DNA of 64,000 nucleotides from Chiridota heheva (Eukaryota > Echinodermata > Holothuroidea > Apodida > Chiridotidae). The position numbers were made by a program, and so were the translations under genes. Positions within the stretch are counted from its first letter, which is position 1; each line of letters opens with the position of its first letter. This document shows, in pieces, positions 35,534 through 48,582 of this stretch. The notes beneath the pieces are model-generated. The model saw only the letters and a program-made list of their open reading frames with translations. It made no database searches and was not told the DNA's origin. The stretch is taken from contig JAIGNY010000191.1 in assembly GCA_020152595.1 (NCBI GenBank), positions 1-64,000 of the forward strand, in the 5' to 3' direction.

Positions 35534-37018
35534 GTAAGTACTGGTCATTTATTGATAAAGTATTACTCAGGACTACTGGATCTGGTTATTTATGGATAAA
35601 GGATATATTAATACTACTAGATACACTAGGATTAAGTCGTGATATAATAAATAATTGCACTAAGGTTGATTTATTAATATTAAACTGTAATGAAAAATGG
35701 AAACTAAGAGATTTAAATAGTTAATATTGATATAATAGTAAATGATGTGCTTGTGTGTGAGGATATGAATGTGGAATACAGAGGGAAAATGATAATTCAT
35801 GGTTCATTTAAAGATAGTAGCAGCAAAGTTTAATTTATAATATTTAATTAAACTTATGGTATGACCTGTTGACTAAAGGAATAATGAAAAAATAATTGCA
35901 TATTAATTTAATAGTAAATGCTGTGTCTGTGTGTGAGGGTATGTGGTTTAAGAACATTACACTAAGGTGGAATAAAGAGGTAAATAAATGAAAACTATAA
36001 GAAGGCAATGCATGCTTTATATAATAAAACAGTAAAACTGCATATTTTTAGGTTCGTCTTATATAAATATTTTATAAGTAAAACAAATAGTTGTAGTTTT
36101 ATTGCTACAAATCTCATTTGTCGAAGACAAAAAATAGGGGGAAAATACAACAAATTATTTTTAAAATAACAACTCTAATTATTTATAAATAACATAATCT
36201 TATTACATAAAGAATTATAAGTTTAAAAATTAATAAATAATTAAATTTGCTTGAAACATCAGATAATCATAAAAGGGCATTTTTTGTAGGCATATCCCAA
36301 ATGCTAGTTTTATCAATTCATTCGTTGCAACCAACTTGCGATGATTATTATCAAAGTTAAAAAAGAGAAAGCAATAAATTACAATATATTTCCATAAGAG
36401 ATGTTTTTATTCCCAAACTTCGAACCAAAGTTTGGTTAAATTAAACACAGATAGATCAAGCATACTTCCTGCTGAACATGTTTTGGTGGTCTTTCACCTA
36501 AAAAGATTAGGGCCTATAGAAAAAAGAAAAAGATAACCGGTAATTAGATATCCCCCCACTCACCTCTCCCTGCTGAATTGCACCAGTACAAACACCAATG
36601 ACTCACAATCTATGCCTTACATTGAGTGCACACAAGTTGTAAGGTTTAATAACATATTTGTTAAAAAAATGTTTAGCTTTATCTTTAGCCTAAGTTATGA
36701 TAGATGTTTAGAAAATGATGCATCTTAAATGTATTTAACCAGAATTGTATGGTATATATGGAGCCACGTCGGACAGCAGGGACCATTTGAAGTCACCTCC
36801 CCCCCCATCCCATCTTCCTTCTCCTTCTTCCCTTCCCATGTTCCCATTAGCTTGAATTCATAACACTGTATATTAGAGGAATAACATTAGCTTAATCCAG
36901 GACCATCTTAAATGATTGAACTAAACATTAAGAACGTCATCAATACGAGAAGCAAAATGGAGTATTCGTGAAACGTACAAGAATACAAATCTGTGCAGAT
37001 GTGACAAGAATGAACAAC

Positions 37019-37060
37019 GCTACCAGAGAGAGAGTGACGTAACTCGCCCTATACTACGTA
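37019..37060 (-). repeat. Solo MITE end forming a palindrome with the next element
   Basis: CTACCAGAGAGAGAGTGACG..CGCCCTATACTACGTA is the inverse of the element end that starts at 37055. The two form a ~75-base imperfect palindrome centred on TACGTA. In copy A this spot is split by the LINE. Confidence 0.65.
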
Positions 37061-37679
37061 GTATAGGGCGAATGACGTCACGCTTTCTGGTGCTACTATG
37101 TATGATTAATAGATCCAGCACAAACGTTCTTTCTTCATATTTTCTCCTTAAAATCCTGTGACGTGTAATGTTTTTGCGCTGCGTTTAATCTGGCAGCCAT
37201 GACTTCATCACGAGAAGGCGACTTCCATATATGAATGAATCGCGTAGTAAACAAACTATCAGCCAATCAATACACGGTACACGTGACCCCCCACGCGCGT
37301 TTATATGAAGAGTGTATTACGCGCTGAGTGGAAACTGGGTCACGTGAACTTTGAATGACCCGCTGTACTGTGTGTTGATTGTGAGTTCTGTTACAAGAAT
37401 AATGGAGATGTATTACATTGAGTAACAACAATGGTCTTTATTCCTGACATTTTAGTTTATGTGCGCGTGTAGGGGGAGAGGAGTGGGGGGTGGGGAGGGG
37501 AATGGGGATGGGTGGAAGTAGTCATTTAATTGTTTCCCAACTCATACTCGGTGATTAACAAAACGATATTTAACATTGATTCTTCTTAGCAAACATTTCT
37601 TATATGAATGACTGACTATAGTGCGATACCCCACACAGCTCTACCAGAGAGCGTGACGTCATTTGCCCTATACTACGTA
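37055..37679. mobile_element. TACGTAGTATAGGGC-TIR MITE, copy B
   Basis: The left end is TACGTAGTATAGGGCGAATG followed by ACGTCACGC. The right end is the inverse of nearly the same sequence, ending ACTACGTA at 37679. About 625 bases, non-coding inside, with a G-rich tract at 37470-37510. It matches 9964-10609 of copy A. Confidence 0.75.
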
Positions 37680-38124
37680 TTGGCCGAAAGCTGAGAGTCC
37701 AAACTCATGTAACTACAGTGTTACGAAATCGTGATACTTTTTTAAGTCATCCACCCAAGTTGGTTCCGAGTGAGGGCAGTAGAGAATCAAGCAATTGAAG
37801 TATAGAAAGAAACAAAGAAATGTGTAAATTAAGTTTCTACGCAAATTGTTGGAATCAAAATTTTGCTTTTACGGATTTAATTTGAACGTTACTTTTTGTG
37901 CACTTTTAGTTCATTAAACAAATATTTGTATATGTTATTAATATAACAAATTTGATTTTGACGTCATCCATGGATCAAGTGCGAAAACAAACTGACAAAC
38001 CGTGCACACAATGCATGCAGGAGGTACTTTTCGCGATAACGGTGCGGTACGGTACCGTATACCATGCCGCCGATGAGTTTATTACTCATTGTTTGTCTGA
38101 TCATGACAGATTGAAACGTTAAAC

Positions 38125-38313
38125 TTAAAGCATTTTTAAGAATTTACTGCCTAGCCTTTTGATGCCAGTATGCATTACGCCTAGGCCCTCACCTAGTTGG
38201 TGAAGGTCGGCCAACACCGTAGGCCTAATATTAGTAATTAATAATAATGTAACGTTAGCGATGGGCCTAGCCACATTACGTCCCCGTTTTGTGATGATTA
38301 TTGGTGCGGCCGT
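38125..38313. other. Short non-coding spacer
   Basis: TAGGCCTA-rich words. No gene is seen. Confidence 0.4.
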
Positions 38314-38422
38314 TTAACCCTTACTCTACCACGCGGCGATATTATCGCCGTTTTGGGTGCCCCGTCTTTGGCCCCGCCTCCCGAGCGCATTTTCAAAACA
38401 GTGCTGGTAGAGTAAGGGTTAA
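38314..38422. mobile_element. TTAA-flanked MITE, first of a pair
   Basis: Bounded by TTAA on both sides (38314-38317, 38419-38422). The inverted ends are CCCTTACTCTACCA and TGGTAGAGTAAGGG. The interior holds the near-palindrome GGCGATATTATCGCC. TTAA duplication with CCC-starting ends is the habit of piggyBac-type elements. The assignment is inferred, as there is no transposase here. Confidence 0.75.
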
Positions 38423-38558
38423 TCAACCCGCGACATATGCGCCAACCCGAAAATATAGGCAGCATGATCCCGGTGGGCGGCCCAGCGGGTCCCGAAAGCG
38501 AAAGGGGCCCGACTTTTCTGCCTGGAAGACAGAGGACCCTTCAATAATCACGCCTTGA

Positions 38559-38667
38559 TTAACCCTTACTCTACCACGCGGCGATATTATCGCCGTTTTG
38601 GGTGCCCCGTCTTTGGCCCCGCCTCCCGAGCGCATTTTCAAAACAGTGCTGGTAGAGTAATGGTTAA
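38559..38667. mobile_element. TTAA-flanked MITE, second of a pair
   Basis: Same length (109 bases with TTAA) and orientation as the copy at 38314-38422, with one visible difference in the right end (GTAATGG for GTAAGGG). A unique 136-base segment separates the two. Confidence 0.75.
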
Positions 38668-39797
38668 TAAAGGCTAGCCAAATGCGTACGTAATCGGACA
38701 TCTGTGGTCCTTGAGATTTGCAATAAGTAAGGGGGATCTAGGCCTAGTTATTGAAGCCTAGTTTAGGGTCGGAATTCTCGGCTAGTATGAAAAAGGGCTG
38801 AAGAATTACCAACTTAACCTATTCAAATTCAGACCTAAATGTTAAGCCTACATTCTTGCAAGACTAAATGCAAGTTAAAACTTGACCAACAAGAATTTAT
38901 GCTATGACTTGCTTCATATTAAGTACCCATACCTAACTTGATTCGCCAGGTGGTTTGTTGTGTATACTGCCAGGATTCTAAACAAAACTTTGTAAATAAT
39001 TCATGAGGAATACTGGAAATCCATATTTGTAAAATTAATATTATTTAAACGTAAGGTGAAGGCAAATAGCTATGTAGGCTACACACTAGTTCTTTGACAT
39101 ATGCTATCGTTGTTACAGTTGGATTCATTTTGTCAGGAAACGCTTATTCTCTTATCAGTTTATCATGTTCAACCCAATGAATTGGGTAGTTTTGTCATGC
39201 TTATCTCAAGCCTATAAAGCTGTCTGGTGTTGAAGGGGAAAACATTAAATAATCCAATTAAGTGTAAGGTTCAGAAAGTAAAAATTGTAATTACTAATAA
39301 TACAGGAAATATATCAATTGACTCAAACAGCTGGTACAGGTTACATACAATGGTGTGTAAATTCAGGTCTTTAAAACAGATCAACACATATTAATCTGCC
39401 ATTAACTTCAAAGTATTCCAATAAATTTCATTTATATCAATTTTATGATAGAGGAATTTGGACTTAATTATGGAGATAACCAATTTACAAAAGAATAAGT
39501 GAAGAGCTTTGACATCACAATTTTGATTAAGATTTACTGCAATAGTCACCTGTAAAAATGTAACTTTAACAACTGACAATCAGCTTAAAAACATTCCTGA
39601 CAGTTTTCTTGTGAGTTATCTTCTGTGGATGACCATACTGCCATAAGTCCTCCACTTATCACTACAGCTTTAGCTGAAATCAGCGAGCTTTGTAGAAAAG
39701 ATGCTGACGTAGGTATATACCACCAGACTACAATATGTTATTAATTTACAACATAAGTTTTTAAGAAAGAAACAAAAATCAACAAAATTGTACAAAG
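38668..39797. other. AT-rich stretch, nothing recognised
   Basis: No gene or array is seen before the minisatellite. Confidence 0.4.
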
Positions 39798-41600
39798 CTT
39801 AGCTCAGTTGACTATAGGCCACACTTGGCAACCATGGAGGAGGGGGGGTATAGTATTAGGCTGCTTAGCTCAGTTGACTATAGGCCACACCTGACAACCA
39901 CTGGCGTCTATAGTATTAGGCTGCTTAGTAGACTATAGGCCACACTTGGCAACCATGGGGGTCTATAGTATTAGGCTGCTTAGCTCAGTTGACTATGGGC
40001 CACACTTGGCAACCATGGGGGTCTATAGTATTAGGCTGTTTAGCTCAGTTGACTATAGGCCACACTTGACAACCACTGGCGTCTATAGTATTAGGCTGCT
40101 TAGCTCAGTCGACTATAGGCCACACTTGCCAACCATGTGGGTCTATAGTATCAGGCTGCTTAGCTCAGTTGACTATGGGCCATACTTGGCAACCATGGGG
40201 GACTATAGTATTAGGCTGTTTAGCTCAGTTGACTATAGGCCACACTTGACAACCACTGGCGTCTATAGTATTAGGCTGCTTAGCTCAGTCGACTATAGGC
40301 CACACTTGCCAACCATGTGGGTCTATAGTATTAGGCTGCTTAGCTCAGTTGACTATGGGCCATACTTGGCAACCATGGGGGACTATAGTATTAGGCTGTT
40401 TAGCTCAGTTGACTATAGGCCACACTTGACAACCACTGGCGTCTATAGTATTAGGCTGCTTAGCTCAGTCGACTATAGGCCACACTTGCCAACCATGTGG
40501 GTCTATAGTATTAGGCTGCTTAGCTCAGTAGACTATAGGCCATACTTGGCAACCATGTGTGTCTATAGTATTAGGCTGCTTAGCTCAGTTGACTATAGGC
40601 CACACTTGGCAACCATGGGGGTCTATAGTATCAGGCTGCTTAGCTCAGTTGACTATGGGCCATACTTGGCAACCATGTGGGTCTATAGTATTAGGCTGCT
40701 TAGCTCAGTTGACTATAGGCCACACTTGGCAACCATGGGGGTCTATAGTATCAGGCTGCTTAGCTCAGTTGACTATGGGCCACACTTGGCAACCATGGGG
40801 GACTATAGTATTAGGCTGTTTAGCTCAGTTGACTATAGGCCACACTTGACAACCACTGGCGTCTATAGTATTAGGCTGCTTAGCTCAGTTGACTATGGGC
40901 CACACTTGGCAACCATGGGGGTCTATAGTATTAGGCTGCTTAGCTCAGTTGACTATAGACCACACTTGGCAACCATGGGGGTCTATAGTATTAGGCTGCT
41001 TAGCTCAGTTAACTATAGGCCACACTAGGCAACCATGTGGGTCTATAGTATTATGCTGCTTAGCTCAGTAGACTATAGGCCACACTTGACAACCATGGGA
41101 AACTATAGTATTAGGTTGCTTAGCTCACTTGACTATGGGCCACACTTGGCAACCATGGGGGACTATAGTATTAGGTTGCTTAGCTCACTTGACTATGGGC
41201 CACACTTGGCAACCATGGGGGTCTATAATATTAGGCTGTTTAGCTCAGTTGACTATAGGCTACACTTGGCAACCATGAGGGTTTATAGTATTAGGCTGCT
41301 TAGCTCACTTGACTATGGGCCACACTTGGCAACCATGGGGGTCTATAGTATTAGGCTGTTTAGCTCACTTGACTATAGGCCACACTTGGCAACCATGGGG
41401 GTCTATAGTATCAGGCTGCTTAGCTCAGTAGACTATAGGCCACACTTGGCAACCATGGGGGTCTATAGTATTAGGCTGCTTAGCTCACTTGACTATGGGC
41501 CACACTTGGCAACCATGGGGTCTATAGTATTAGGCTGTTTAACTCAGTTGACTATAGGCCACACTTGGCAACCATGGGGGTATATTGTATTAGGCCGTAC
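39798..41600 (+). repeat. 60-bp minisatellite, about 30 units
   Basis: The unit is GTCTATAGTATTAGGCTGCT, TAGCTCAGTTGACTATAGGC, CACACTTGGCAACCATGGGG. The 60-base length is divisible by three and the unit lacks stops in some frames, so frames of up to 360 codons stay open (39946-41028). The encoded 20-residue repeat (VYSIRLLSSVDY..) has no known domain. Variant units (CACTGGCGTC, CATGGGGGAC) recur in a fixed three-unit order between 40021 and 40500, a higher-order pattern of 180 bases. Confidence 0.93.
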
Positions 41601-41604
41601 ATCC

Positions 41605-41660
41605 TAATGCAATAGACCCCATGGTTGTCAAGTGTAACCTATAGTCAACTAAGCAAAGCC
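41605..41660 (-). repeat. Inverted unit at the end of the 60-bp array
   Basis: AATAGACCCCATGGTTGTCA followed by AGTGTAACCTATAGTCAACTAAGC is the reverse complement of one array unit, so the array ends in a single flipped unit. Confidence 0.85.
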
Positions 41661-43878
41661 TGGTAAAAGACATGATGAAATGTGATTTTTTATGTCTGTT
41701 TAATGCAAATAAAAGCCTGATTTTGATTTTCAGTCTTGGGGTATGTGTGTCTTTTTGGTTATGCAGACAAATTTCTATTGTGAAAAAAATGTATGAATAG
41801 GGTATACTAACATTACCATTTCATTTCCTCATAACCTGTTACAGTACATTCCACTGCCCAAGAAAATTATTATATATGTGCCTGGAGTTCGAAAACATTT
41901 TGGAAAGTATTGTGTACTACTAAATGATATACAGGTATTCAGCTCACTAATTTCTGGTACAAAATTAATATAAATTTTAAAAAATATTCTTATTCTGTAG
42001 TACAGTCAATATTTCTAACAATCATACAACATAAAAGTTGGAATACTTGTACTGTAATAATTTGTTCATTGGATACCAAAGCAAAAACAAATGAGAGCAA
42101 AACTAAAGGTTACCTATCAATGAGAAGAGAAATTGCATGCAGCACAAATTTCAAGTGGAGTTTTTTTCTTCCCAACTTGAAAGCTTGTTAAACTTGCAAA
42201 CAAATTGAAAGCAACTGTAATAAGTGATACACATAGAATGAAAAATGCACCCATGGATTAGAAGTAATAAGGCTGCAATACAACATATAGGCCTAATCCA
42301 AAAAGGTTTAAGACTATTTTTGAATTCATGAATTTAGGGCCTGCAATTGTTGGTAAATAAGGTTTGACAGAAAAATGTGAATGAAACTGAAAACTTATGT
42401 TAAAATAGAAATCAAAGTTATCAGTAAGCAGTTTGATCTACTGTATCTATCTCAACAGGTTGGCAGTTAACTTTCTTTATACTTTGTTTTATACACACCT
42501 ATCTGCCAGTTGGTCAGCCTGTTTAGACTTTGCTTGATGGCTGTTTTGTTGATAGGCACATGCCAACTATAAAACTAATTAGACCTAGGCCTATATTGGT
42601 CTGATGCCCACCCCACCCTAGCTAACATTTGTAATGCTGCGTTTCAAGAATGGCATTTTAATCATAACAGACATTTACTGATATTTTCTTTTGTTTTTAA
42701 TTAGCTGACGTTTTCTATCTTTGTTAATGACTGCTGGCGTGTATTGATACACATAGGCCCTACTATACAATATATTCTAATCCAGTAGATGTTGTTAGTG
42801 TACACACGACACATGTCCCATAGTAAATGCGCGTGTACCGTGAGTATGTGACTAATAACTAACCCCACCCCTATCTACTATAACATTTCTAAATGATCTG
42901 GAAACCATCTTTTTTGAGTCTGGGAAAATGAGATGATCCCTCAATGACAAAACAGCAAAAGTAAACAACAAATTGCAACGAAATAAAAAGTAATATTACA
43001 AGCTTGAAATGAGCATGTTGTTACAAATTCTACTTAACAAATTGATGAGGAACTGTGAGCTTTCTCACGTCAATACCATGGTAATGTACATATATAGGCC
43101 CTAACGTTATGCTAACAAATTAAAAACGGTTTCACACAATGTAGGCCTAAGTTACACTAACGTTACTGTAGCATGGCTAGGCAACACAATGACCTATGAT
43201 TACCCCGGCGATTCTTTTCGAAAGCAATCAATCGCTACACACGTGTCTGAATAAAATAAGATTTTATAAGCAACTTATTCTTGTTCCTAAATAAAACTAA
43301 ATTATTGCCCATATTTGTCAGCGTTTACGTCGGTCAGTTAAGGTAAAACTAACTGCGTACGTACAGCGTTAGCTAGCTTCAGACTGTTCAACAACAACTG
43401 AACGAATTAAGTTAGCACATTAATTAATACTGAAATTGTTCAAGACATCTACTAGTTTTGATCTTTTATTCCTTATCAGAAAAGTTATTCACGTAGTATT
43501 TTTCTTAAAACATTAACAGGCCTAATTGAGTAAGTGCGATACATGTCTTTTTACAATCTAATGCTGCGCTAAAGTGTTTCCGTCCTGCATGTACTGTAAA
43601 AAGAAATCGTTGTTTTTGTCCTTTTCAGAAATAAAATGAATATTAATCCTGATTAAAAAGACAAGTTATGATTAAAACTAATATAAATATAATTAATCTT
43701 GTGGAGTAAAGAATTTCAATTTTTGTTTTTAAGATTAAATTTGTAGTTTGCCTATTTTGTTTATTGTCTCCAATTTCCAATGTACCGACATATCTGCTGC
43801 CTTCTCTTGGAACCAACATGGGTGGAGGATGAACCAGAAAGTATCACGCTCTGAGGTATAGGAGTTTCGTCTCTAGGC
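41661..43878. other. AT-rich stretch, nothing recognised
   Basis: No gene, RNA or repeat array is supported. Confidence 0.4.
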
Positions 43879-43935
43879 CTTGGGCCTGTACGTAACATAG
43901 GGCAAATGACATCACGCTCTCCGGCTCTACAATGA
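43879..43935 (+). repeat. Solo TACGTA..TAGGGC MITE end
   Basis: TACGTAACATAGGGCAAATG followed by ACATCACGCTCTCCGG resembles the ends of the 37055-37679 element. No matching right end is seen nearby. Confidence 0.55.
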
Positions 43936-43959
43936 TACTGATGTTCCGACATACTTTCG

Positions 43960-44240
43960 AAGTACTTAAAAACACATTTTGGTTGGAGCGAAAAGACATT
44001 GGCAGGGGTGGGGGGGGGCTGTGGGCTAATTTTGTTTCATAGCTTGAAATACACAGCATAAATCTAAGTGGCATTTCAAAGTAATAATGTTCTATAGAAT
44101 ATTGGATTTAAAAATATGATTATCATAAATCACTAAAACAGCTAGACCTTCCCTGACCTCTCCTGCTGTTGTCCATTGAGAGATGTTAAATCTAATATAC
44201 ATGCAAAGAACACATTGAATGATAAAGTAAGAAGGAATAC
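43960..44240. repeat. Dispersed repeat also at 47880-48190
   Basis: A G-rich tract is followed by words such as GACCTCTCCTGCTGTTGTCC and ATTGAGAGATGTTAAAT. These are matched at 48113-48160 by GACCTCTATTGTTGTTGACC and ATTGAGAAATGTTATAT. Confidence 0.5.
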
Positions 44241-45454
44241 ATTAATGTTAAAAGTCTACAAACACTGCTTTCACCAAACTTATACATTTTCTGCCTTAGG
44301 CCTAAATGTATCGTATGGGAGTAGTATCTTACTCATGAGGACCCCAGGAGCGTGGTTCAGATCAATGTTAGAGGTCAATGTACTGTAGCAATTGTGATAT
44401 TCTGCAATCTGAGCAGATCAGTTTTTTTTTGGAAATACTTTTTTTAATTTTTGAGTTGTGTCCGATCATTTTGATCAGCAAAATGTGAGATGCATGAAAA
44501 TATTTATGGATTTAAAAAAAAAAATCTTTTCTTACTCTCAGTCACTGAAGATATTATGGCGTCTATCCACCCCACATACCTTTAGTATAAAAAGATATTG
44601 AAATTAATTCATGGACGTTTGTCAAACCGTATCATTGAATAAGAATAACATTGTGGACGTTTATAGAAACGTAGTATTAAAGCAAGGAATATCAAATCAA
44701 GCATTGCTGTAGCAAACAAAATCCATGCCGAAATAAATGTATGGATATATCGAGTGACTTTTACCAACTATTTACAACATATACGTTGAAGCTTACAAGA
44801 GGATATTAAATGCACAAATTACAGCTTATACATCTTAAAGGAAAAAGATTTACAGAATTTCAATTCTAAGAAACAAATGTAAGTAAGACCTGAATACACA
44901 AAGCGATAAATCACAGAGCTCAATTAAAAACAGAGAATAGGAAGGAACATAAATGAACATTTAATGCAATTAAATGTAAACATTGTATAATTTCTTTTTT
45001 TAAATTTGTTATACGTGTAGCATTTGAAACAAGCACAAATTTGTGTTAGCGCTTTTTCCAGAAAAATACATCCAAAACACAACTACTAACAAGAGCTGGT
45101 GTTCAGCCCCACCCAGTAGCGTGGCCAAAGGAGAGCGAGGGAGGCGATCGCCTCCTCCAATATTTTATTTCGTCGGTTTAGATTTTAATCCGTTGGTTCA
45201 GATCGGTGCCGTCGGTTTAAAAACATTTGATATTCCAGGTGCTTATTATGTTTTTATATTTAAAAAGATAAAGAACAGGCTCATTTTAAAAGTTTGACAA
45301 CATTTACACAAGTTTGTAGTAAATTATCTAAAACCTTTCTTTTAGACAACTCATGTTTTTTAAAGCGTGACGATCAGCCTAACCATGTACAAACATAAAC
45401 AATAAAACATTATATATCCACATTATGCGTTTTCATGATTTTGTGTTTTGTGTA
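44241..45454. other. AT-rich stretch with repeat fragments
   Basis: CCCAGTAGCGTGGCCAAAGG with GGCGATCGCCTCC (45111-45157) looks like the end of a dispersed repeat. No gene is seen. Confidence 0.35.
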
Positions 45455-46660
45455 TAGTGGTGTATTATAGCTCTCTTTGACATGAATTTTGACTTGTATA
45501 ATACCTTCTTCTATGCGCTGTGACATACTTTTTTCCCTTTTAAATGTCAATTTTGTTAGAGCTTCCGGGAACCTTTAGGCCCAGAAGCCCTTACGCGGGC
45601 CCCTGGAACCCACGCCGACAAGTCCAGCGCTCGAAGTGACATCTTCGGTGTCACAGAAAATACAACACTAAATATCATGTCGGTTCAATTCAATTCCCCC
45701 CCCCCCTTCTCCTTCCCACCCATGTGAAAATTCTGGCTACGTCACTGGCCTCACTCCTTATGTCTACGGACACCTTACTCTGTCATCCTGAAAGGTAATT
45801 CATCATACTGCTTATATCATTTTAGAGCAATTTGAAAATAACTTTTTGAACATTGGATGAAAATTTCAAAGAAATGGTTTGATATTAATTTGGGACTTAT
45901 AATTCTTCTGAAAATTCTAACATCCATTAGAGATATTAAAAAGATTATACAAGACTAAATATTTTCTTTCAATCCAAGGTGAGAATAGCACAGAAATAGC
46001 TCTAGTGTATTTTTAGTCAAACAAAACGATGGTGGGGCTTTAATGCTAATGCTACATGGAACTGAAATTACATACTCTTAAAGAGAGATTATAAAACAAG
46101 ACATGGACCCTGACGTTAGTGGGTATCATTGCTTAAACTGCAACACACAGAGAGCTCAGAAGATCTAGCTCCGGTTTCCAAGGTTGGATGCAATTGACCT
46201 TATTATTTTCTTTGCTCCGTCAATTCAATCTTTGAAAATGACGAGAATATATTCCCAAATAAAATGTTTATTGGGGGTTACGGCAAAGATTCCAAAACTC
46301 TTGTTTGACTAGACACGGATAGGCCTACACCCCGTTAAAAATTAGTAGGGCCTGCATGATTAAAAAGCAAAGGATTTGCATGTGAAAACGAATCGCCTAA
46401 CTGTTCATCACCACGCATTTAACATTTTACGTATTAATTCCTTCACACAATCACATTAGGCTGCAGAATGTTCCATTTTAAGTGATTTTTGCCATATGCT
46501 AGATCTCAGAAATATTATCAATGGTGATTTTTTCGTAGTGACAATAAGCCTGCATTGCCACGAGAGCTGATGGGCGTGTCACGTATAACGTGTTGTGATT
46601 GGATAGAAGCTTGTTTACTATCTATTGCAGTTCAAGGCAACCACACCATGTTACTGTCTT
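45455..46660. repeat. Dispersed repeat family R, copy 2
   Basis: GGTGTATTATAGCTCTCTTT (about 45460), ACTAAATATCATGTCGGTTC plus a C-run (about 45667-45706), TTCCAAAACTCTTGTTTGAC (46290) and GTGTCACGTATAACGTGTTG (46576) occur in the same order as at 11150-12090. Confidence 0.6.
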
Positions 46661-47879
46661 CATTCACCACTGCACACATAATATTGAATATATACAGTCC
46701 GGTAGCATGCCTATTAATGGGAACATAAATTTTCCTATTAATGGGAACATTATGCTACATGCAAGCCGCCATTTTGTGATATCTCCCATGATCCTTTGCT
46801 ATCCTAACGTTAAAACCTGAGGCAATGTTTTATTTTTCAATTTTGAAATACGTCTGGGAAAAATATCTTTGCTTGGGGAAACTTAAAACTGATGAAAACA
46901 CCTTCATTACTGTCATGGATACAACTCTTCCAGTCCCATTTGATATGTTAACCACGCCGTTTTCAGAATATTAGATTAAATAGACAATAGAGCTAGGCTT
47001 TTGAGCGCGAAACGGCCATTTCGAAAATTCAAATGTTTTTTTAACACAATGGTTTGTAATATTTCAAGTATATCAATTAGAAACTATGACATTTTATCGA
47101 AACATCTGAACAATGTGGCTGCATGACTTTAATATTCTCGTGTGTTATAAATGTTTCTATTAATAAGCATTCTTCCAGACTTGTTAACAAGCAATCGCAC
47201 TAAAACACATTCTGATTCAATTGCTTAATTTTGGTTATAAATGGTGAAAAGAATCTACCTAGACCTTTCATTTGTTTCTTTATTCTCTTTTTTGTTCATT
47301 AACAATCACATATTCATTTGAATAAGAATACTATCAGAAAATATACAATTTTCACACCCTATTTCGGGACGGAAATGAACGTTTGTAACGTCATAGCCTT
47401 AATTTAAAAGTTTTACCCTTAAATATTCATCAGTTTTAAACCCGATGTGACCTTTGTATGAACTTTTTATGGTTTAGGCCATCATTACATAATAAAACGT
47501 CCTTCATCCTAACGTCAATGACAGCAGATGGATGTGTGTGTTCGAGTAAGAAGGAAAAATTGCTGTTTTTATTGGCTCAACTGGACCAGTAACTTTTTAA
47601 AGGAAAATATTTCTAAGGATGTGAGTTATATTGCATTTAAAGTAAGAAATATTTGTCTCCCTTATCCCAGGAAGCGTCATTTTCACAATTTTGATTGCAA
47701 GTTTTAGCTCGTAAGTGCGTTGTTCGAAATTGGTAGCTAAAGTAGGTGGAATCGAACAAATTATGTAGTGCACGAAATTAGGTTCAGTTATACGGTTACA
47801 AGAATAATCATGATGTGAAGTTTTCATATTATTGCATTGCCTGATGAAAACAAAAATACTTCTTTATTTTGAAATGTTT
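46661..47879. other. AT-rich stretch, nothing recognised
   Basis: A doubled TATTAATGGGAACAT word lies at 46709-46752. No gene is supported. Confidence 0.4.
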
Positions 47880-48195
47880 TAGTATTGGTGGGCTGTAAAA
47901 GGAAAAAGGGGGAGAGAGCGTAGATGGTGTAATAAATGGGAGGGGTTGGAAATGGGGTGAATGGTGGGTGTCATTTATTTGCAAGTAAAACATGATTTAC
48001 TTATCATAATGATTTAGTGACAAGTGGCCATAAGCCATTAATATGATATTGAAATACAATCATCCCCATTCTATAGAATCTCATGGATCACTGAAAACAT
48101 CTTGATTACCTATGACCTCTATTGTTGTTGACCATTGAGAAATGTTATATTTATTGGCAATGAACAAATTGAATAATAAGGAAAGTAGTAGTAAG

Positions 48196-48317
48196 AGGAG
48201 CCTATACAGATAGTGACCAATCAGGAGCCAGTATTCCTAATTTCTCATGAATATTTATAGAATATGCAAATTGGGTAGAATACTGGCTTCTGATTGGTCA
48301 CTACCTGTATGACTCCT
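48196..48317. repeat. 122-bp inverted repeat beside the Polinton-like element
   Basis: Two arms of about 48 bases (AGGAGCCTATACAGATAGTG / inverted AGGAGTCATACAGGTAGTG) share GACCAATCAGGAGCCAGTAT against GACCAATCAGAAGCCAGTAT, with an A/T loop of about 25 bases. The arm word GACCAATCAGAAGCCAGTA recurs exactly at 49038-49056 upstream of the leftmost minus-strand gene. It could be a MITE or a paired promoter relic. Confidence 0.75.
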
Positions 48318-48582
48318 CGTGGTTCTACCATACGACCGAAGGTCGTTACATCTTTTGTAGGGAAAACAATAAACACACAATAATAAACACACGATAAATA
48401 CAATGTCTTAATTCAATTTCCTCTTTCTTATATTTGTGGTGGCTATTATAAGAGCCTTTGGGTTCTTTACCGTTTGGCCGATCGACCTGCTACTGTCCAT
48501 CTCCCGTAGTCCACCAATGCCCATCGGCTGCTTTGCTCCTCAGCATTTCTCTATGCGTTTCTCTATGCTTCATCACGTTGGT

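Larger units (their letters stand above)
34562..38124. repeat. Segmental duplication, copy B
   Basis: The counterpart of 3820-11129. It has the frameshifted exon, lacks the LINE and the 10.7-kb MITE, and preserves the uninterrupted palindrome at 37019-37097 into which the LINE went in copy A. Confidence 0.85.

Noticed and set aside
39946..41028. A 360-codon plus-strand frame
   Set aside because: It follows entirely from a 60-base tandem unit without stops. Several frames are open at once and no domain is present.
39810..41600. TTAGCTCAGTTGACTATAGG in the 60-base unit looks like a tRNA A-box/D-arm
   Set aside because: No B-box and no cloverleaf fold follow it, so it is not a tRNA or a tRNA-derived SINE by what can be seen.
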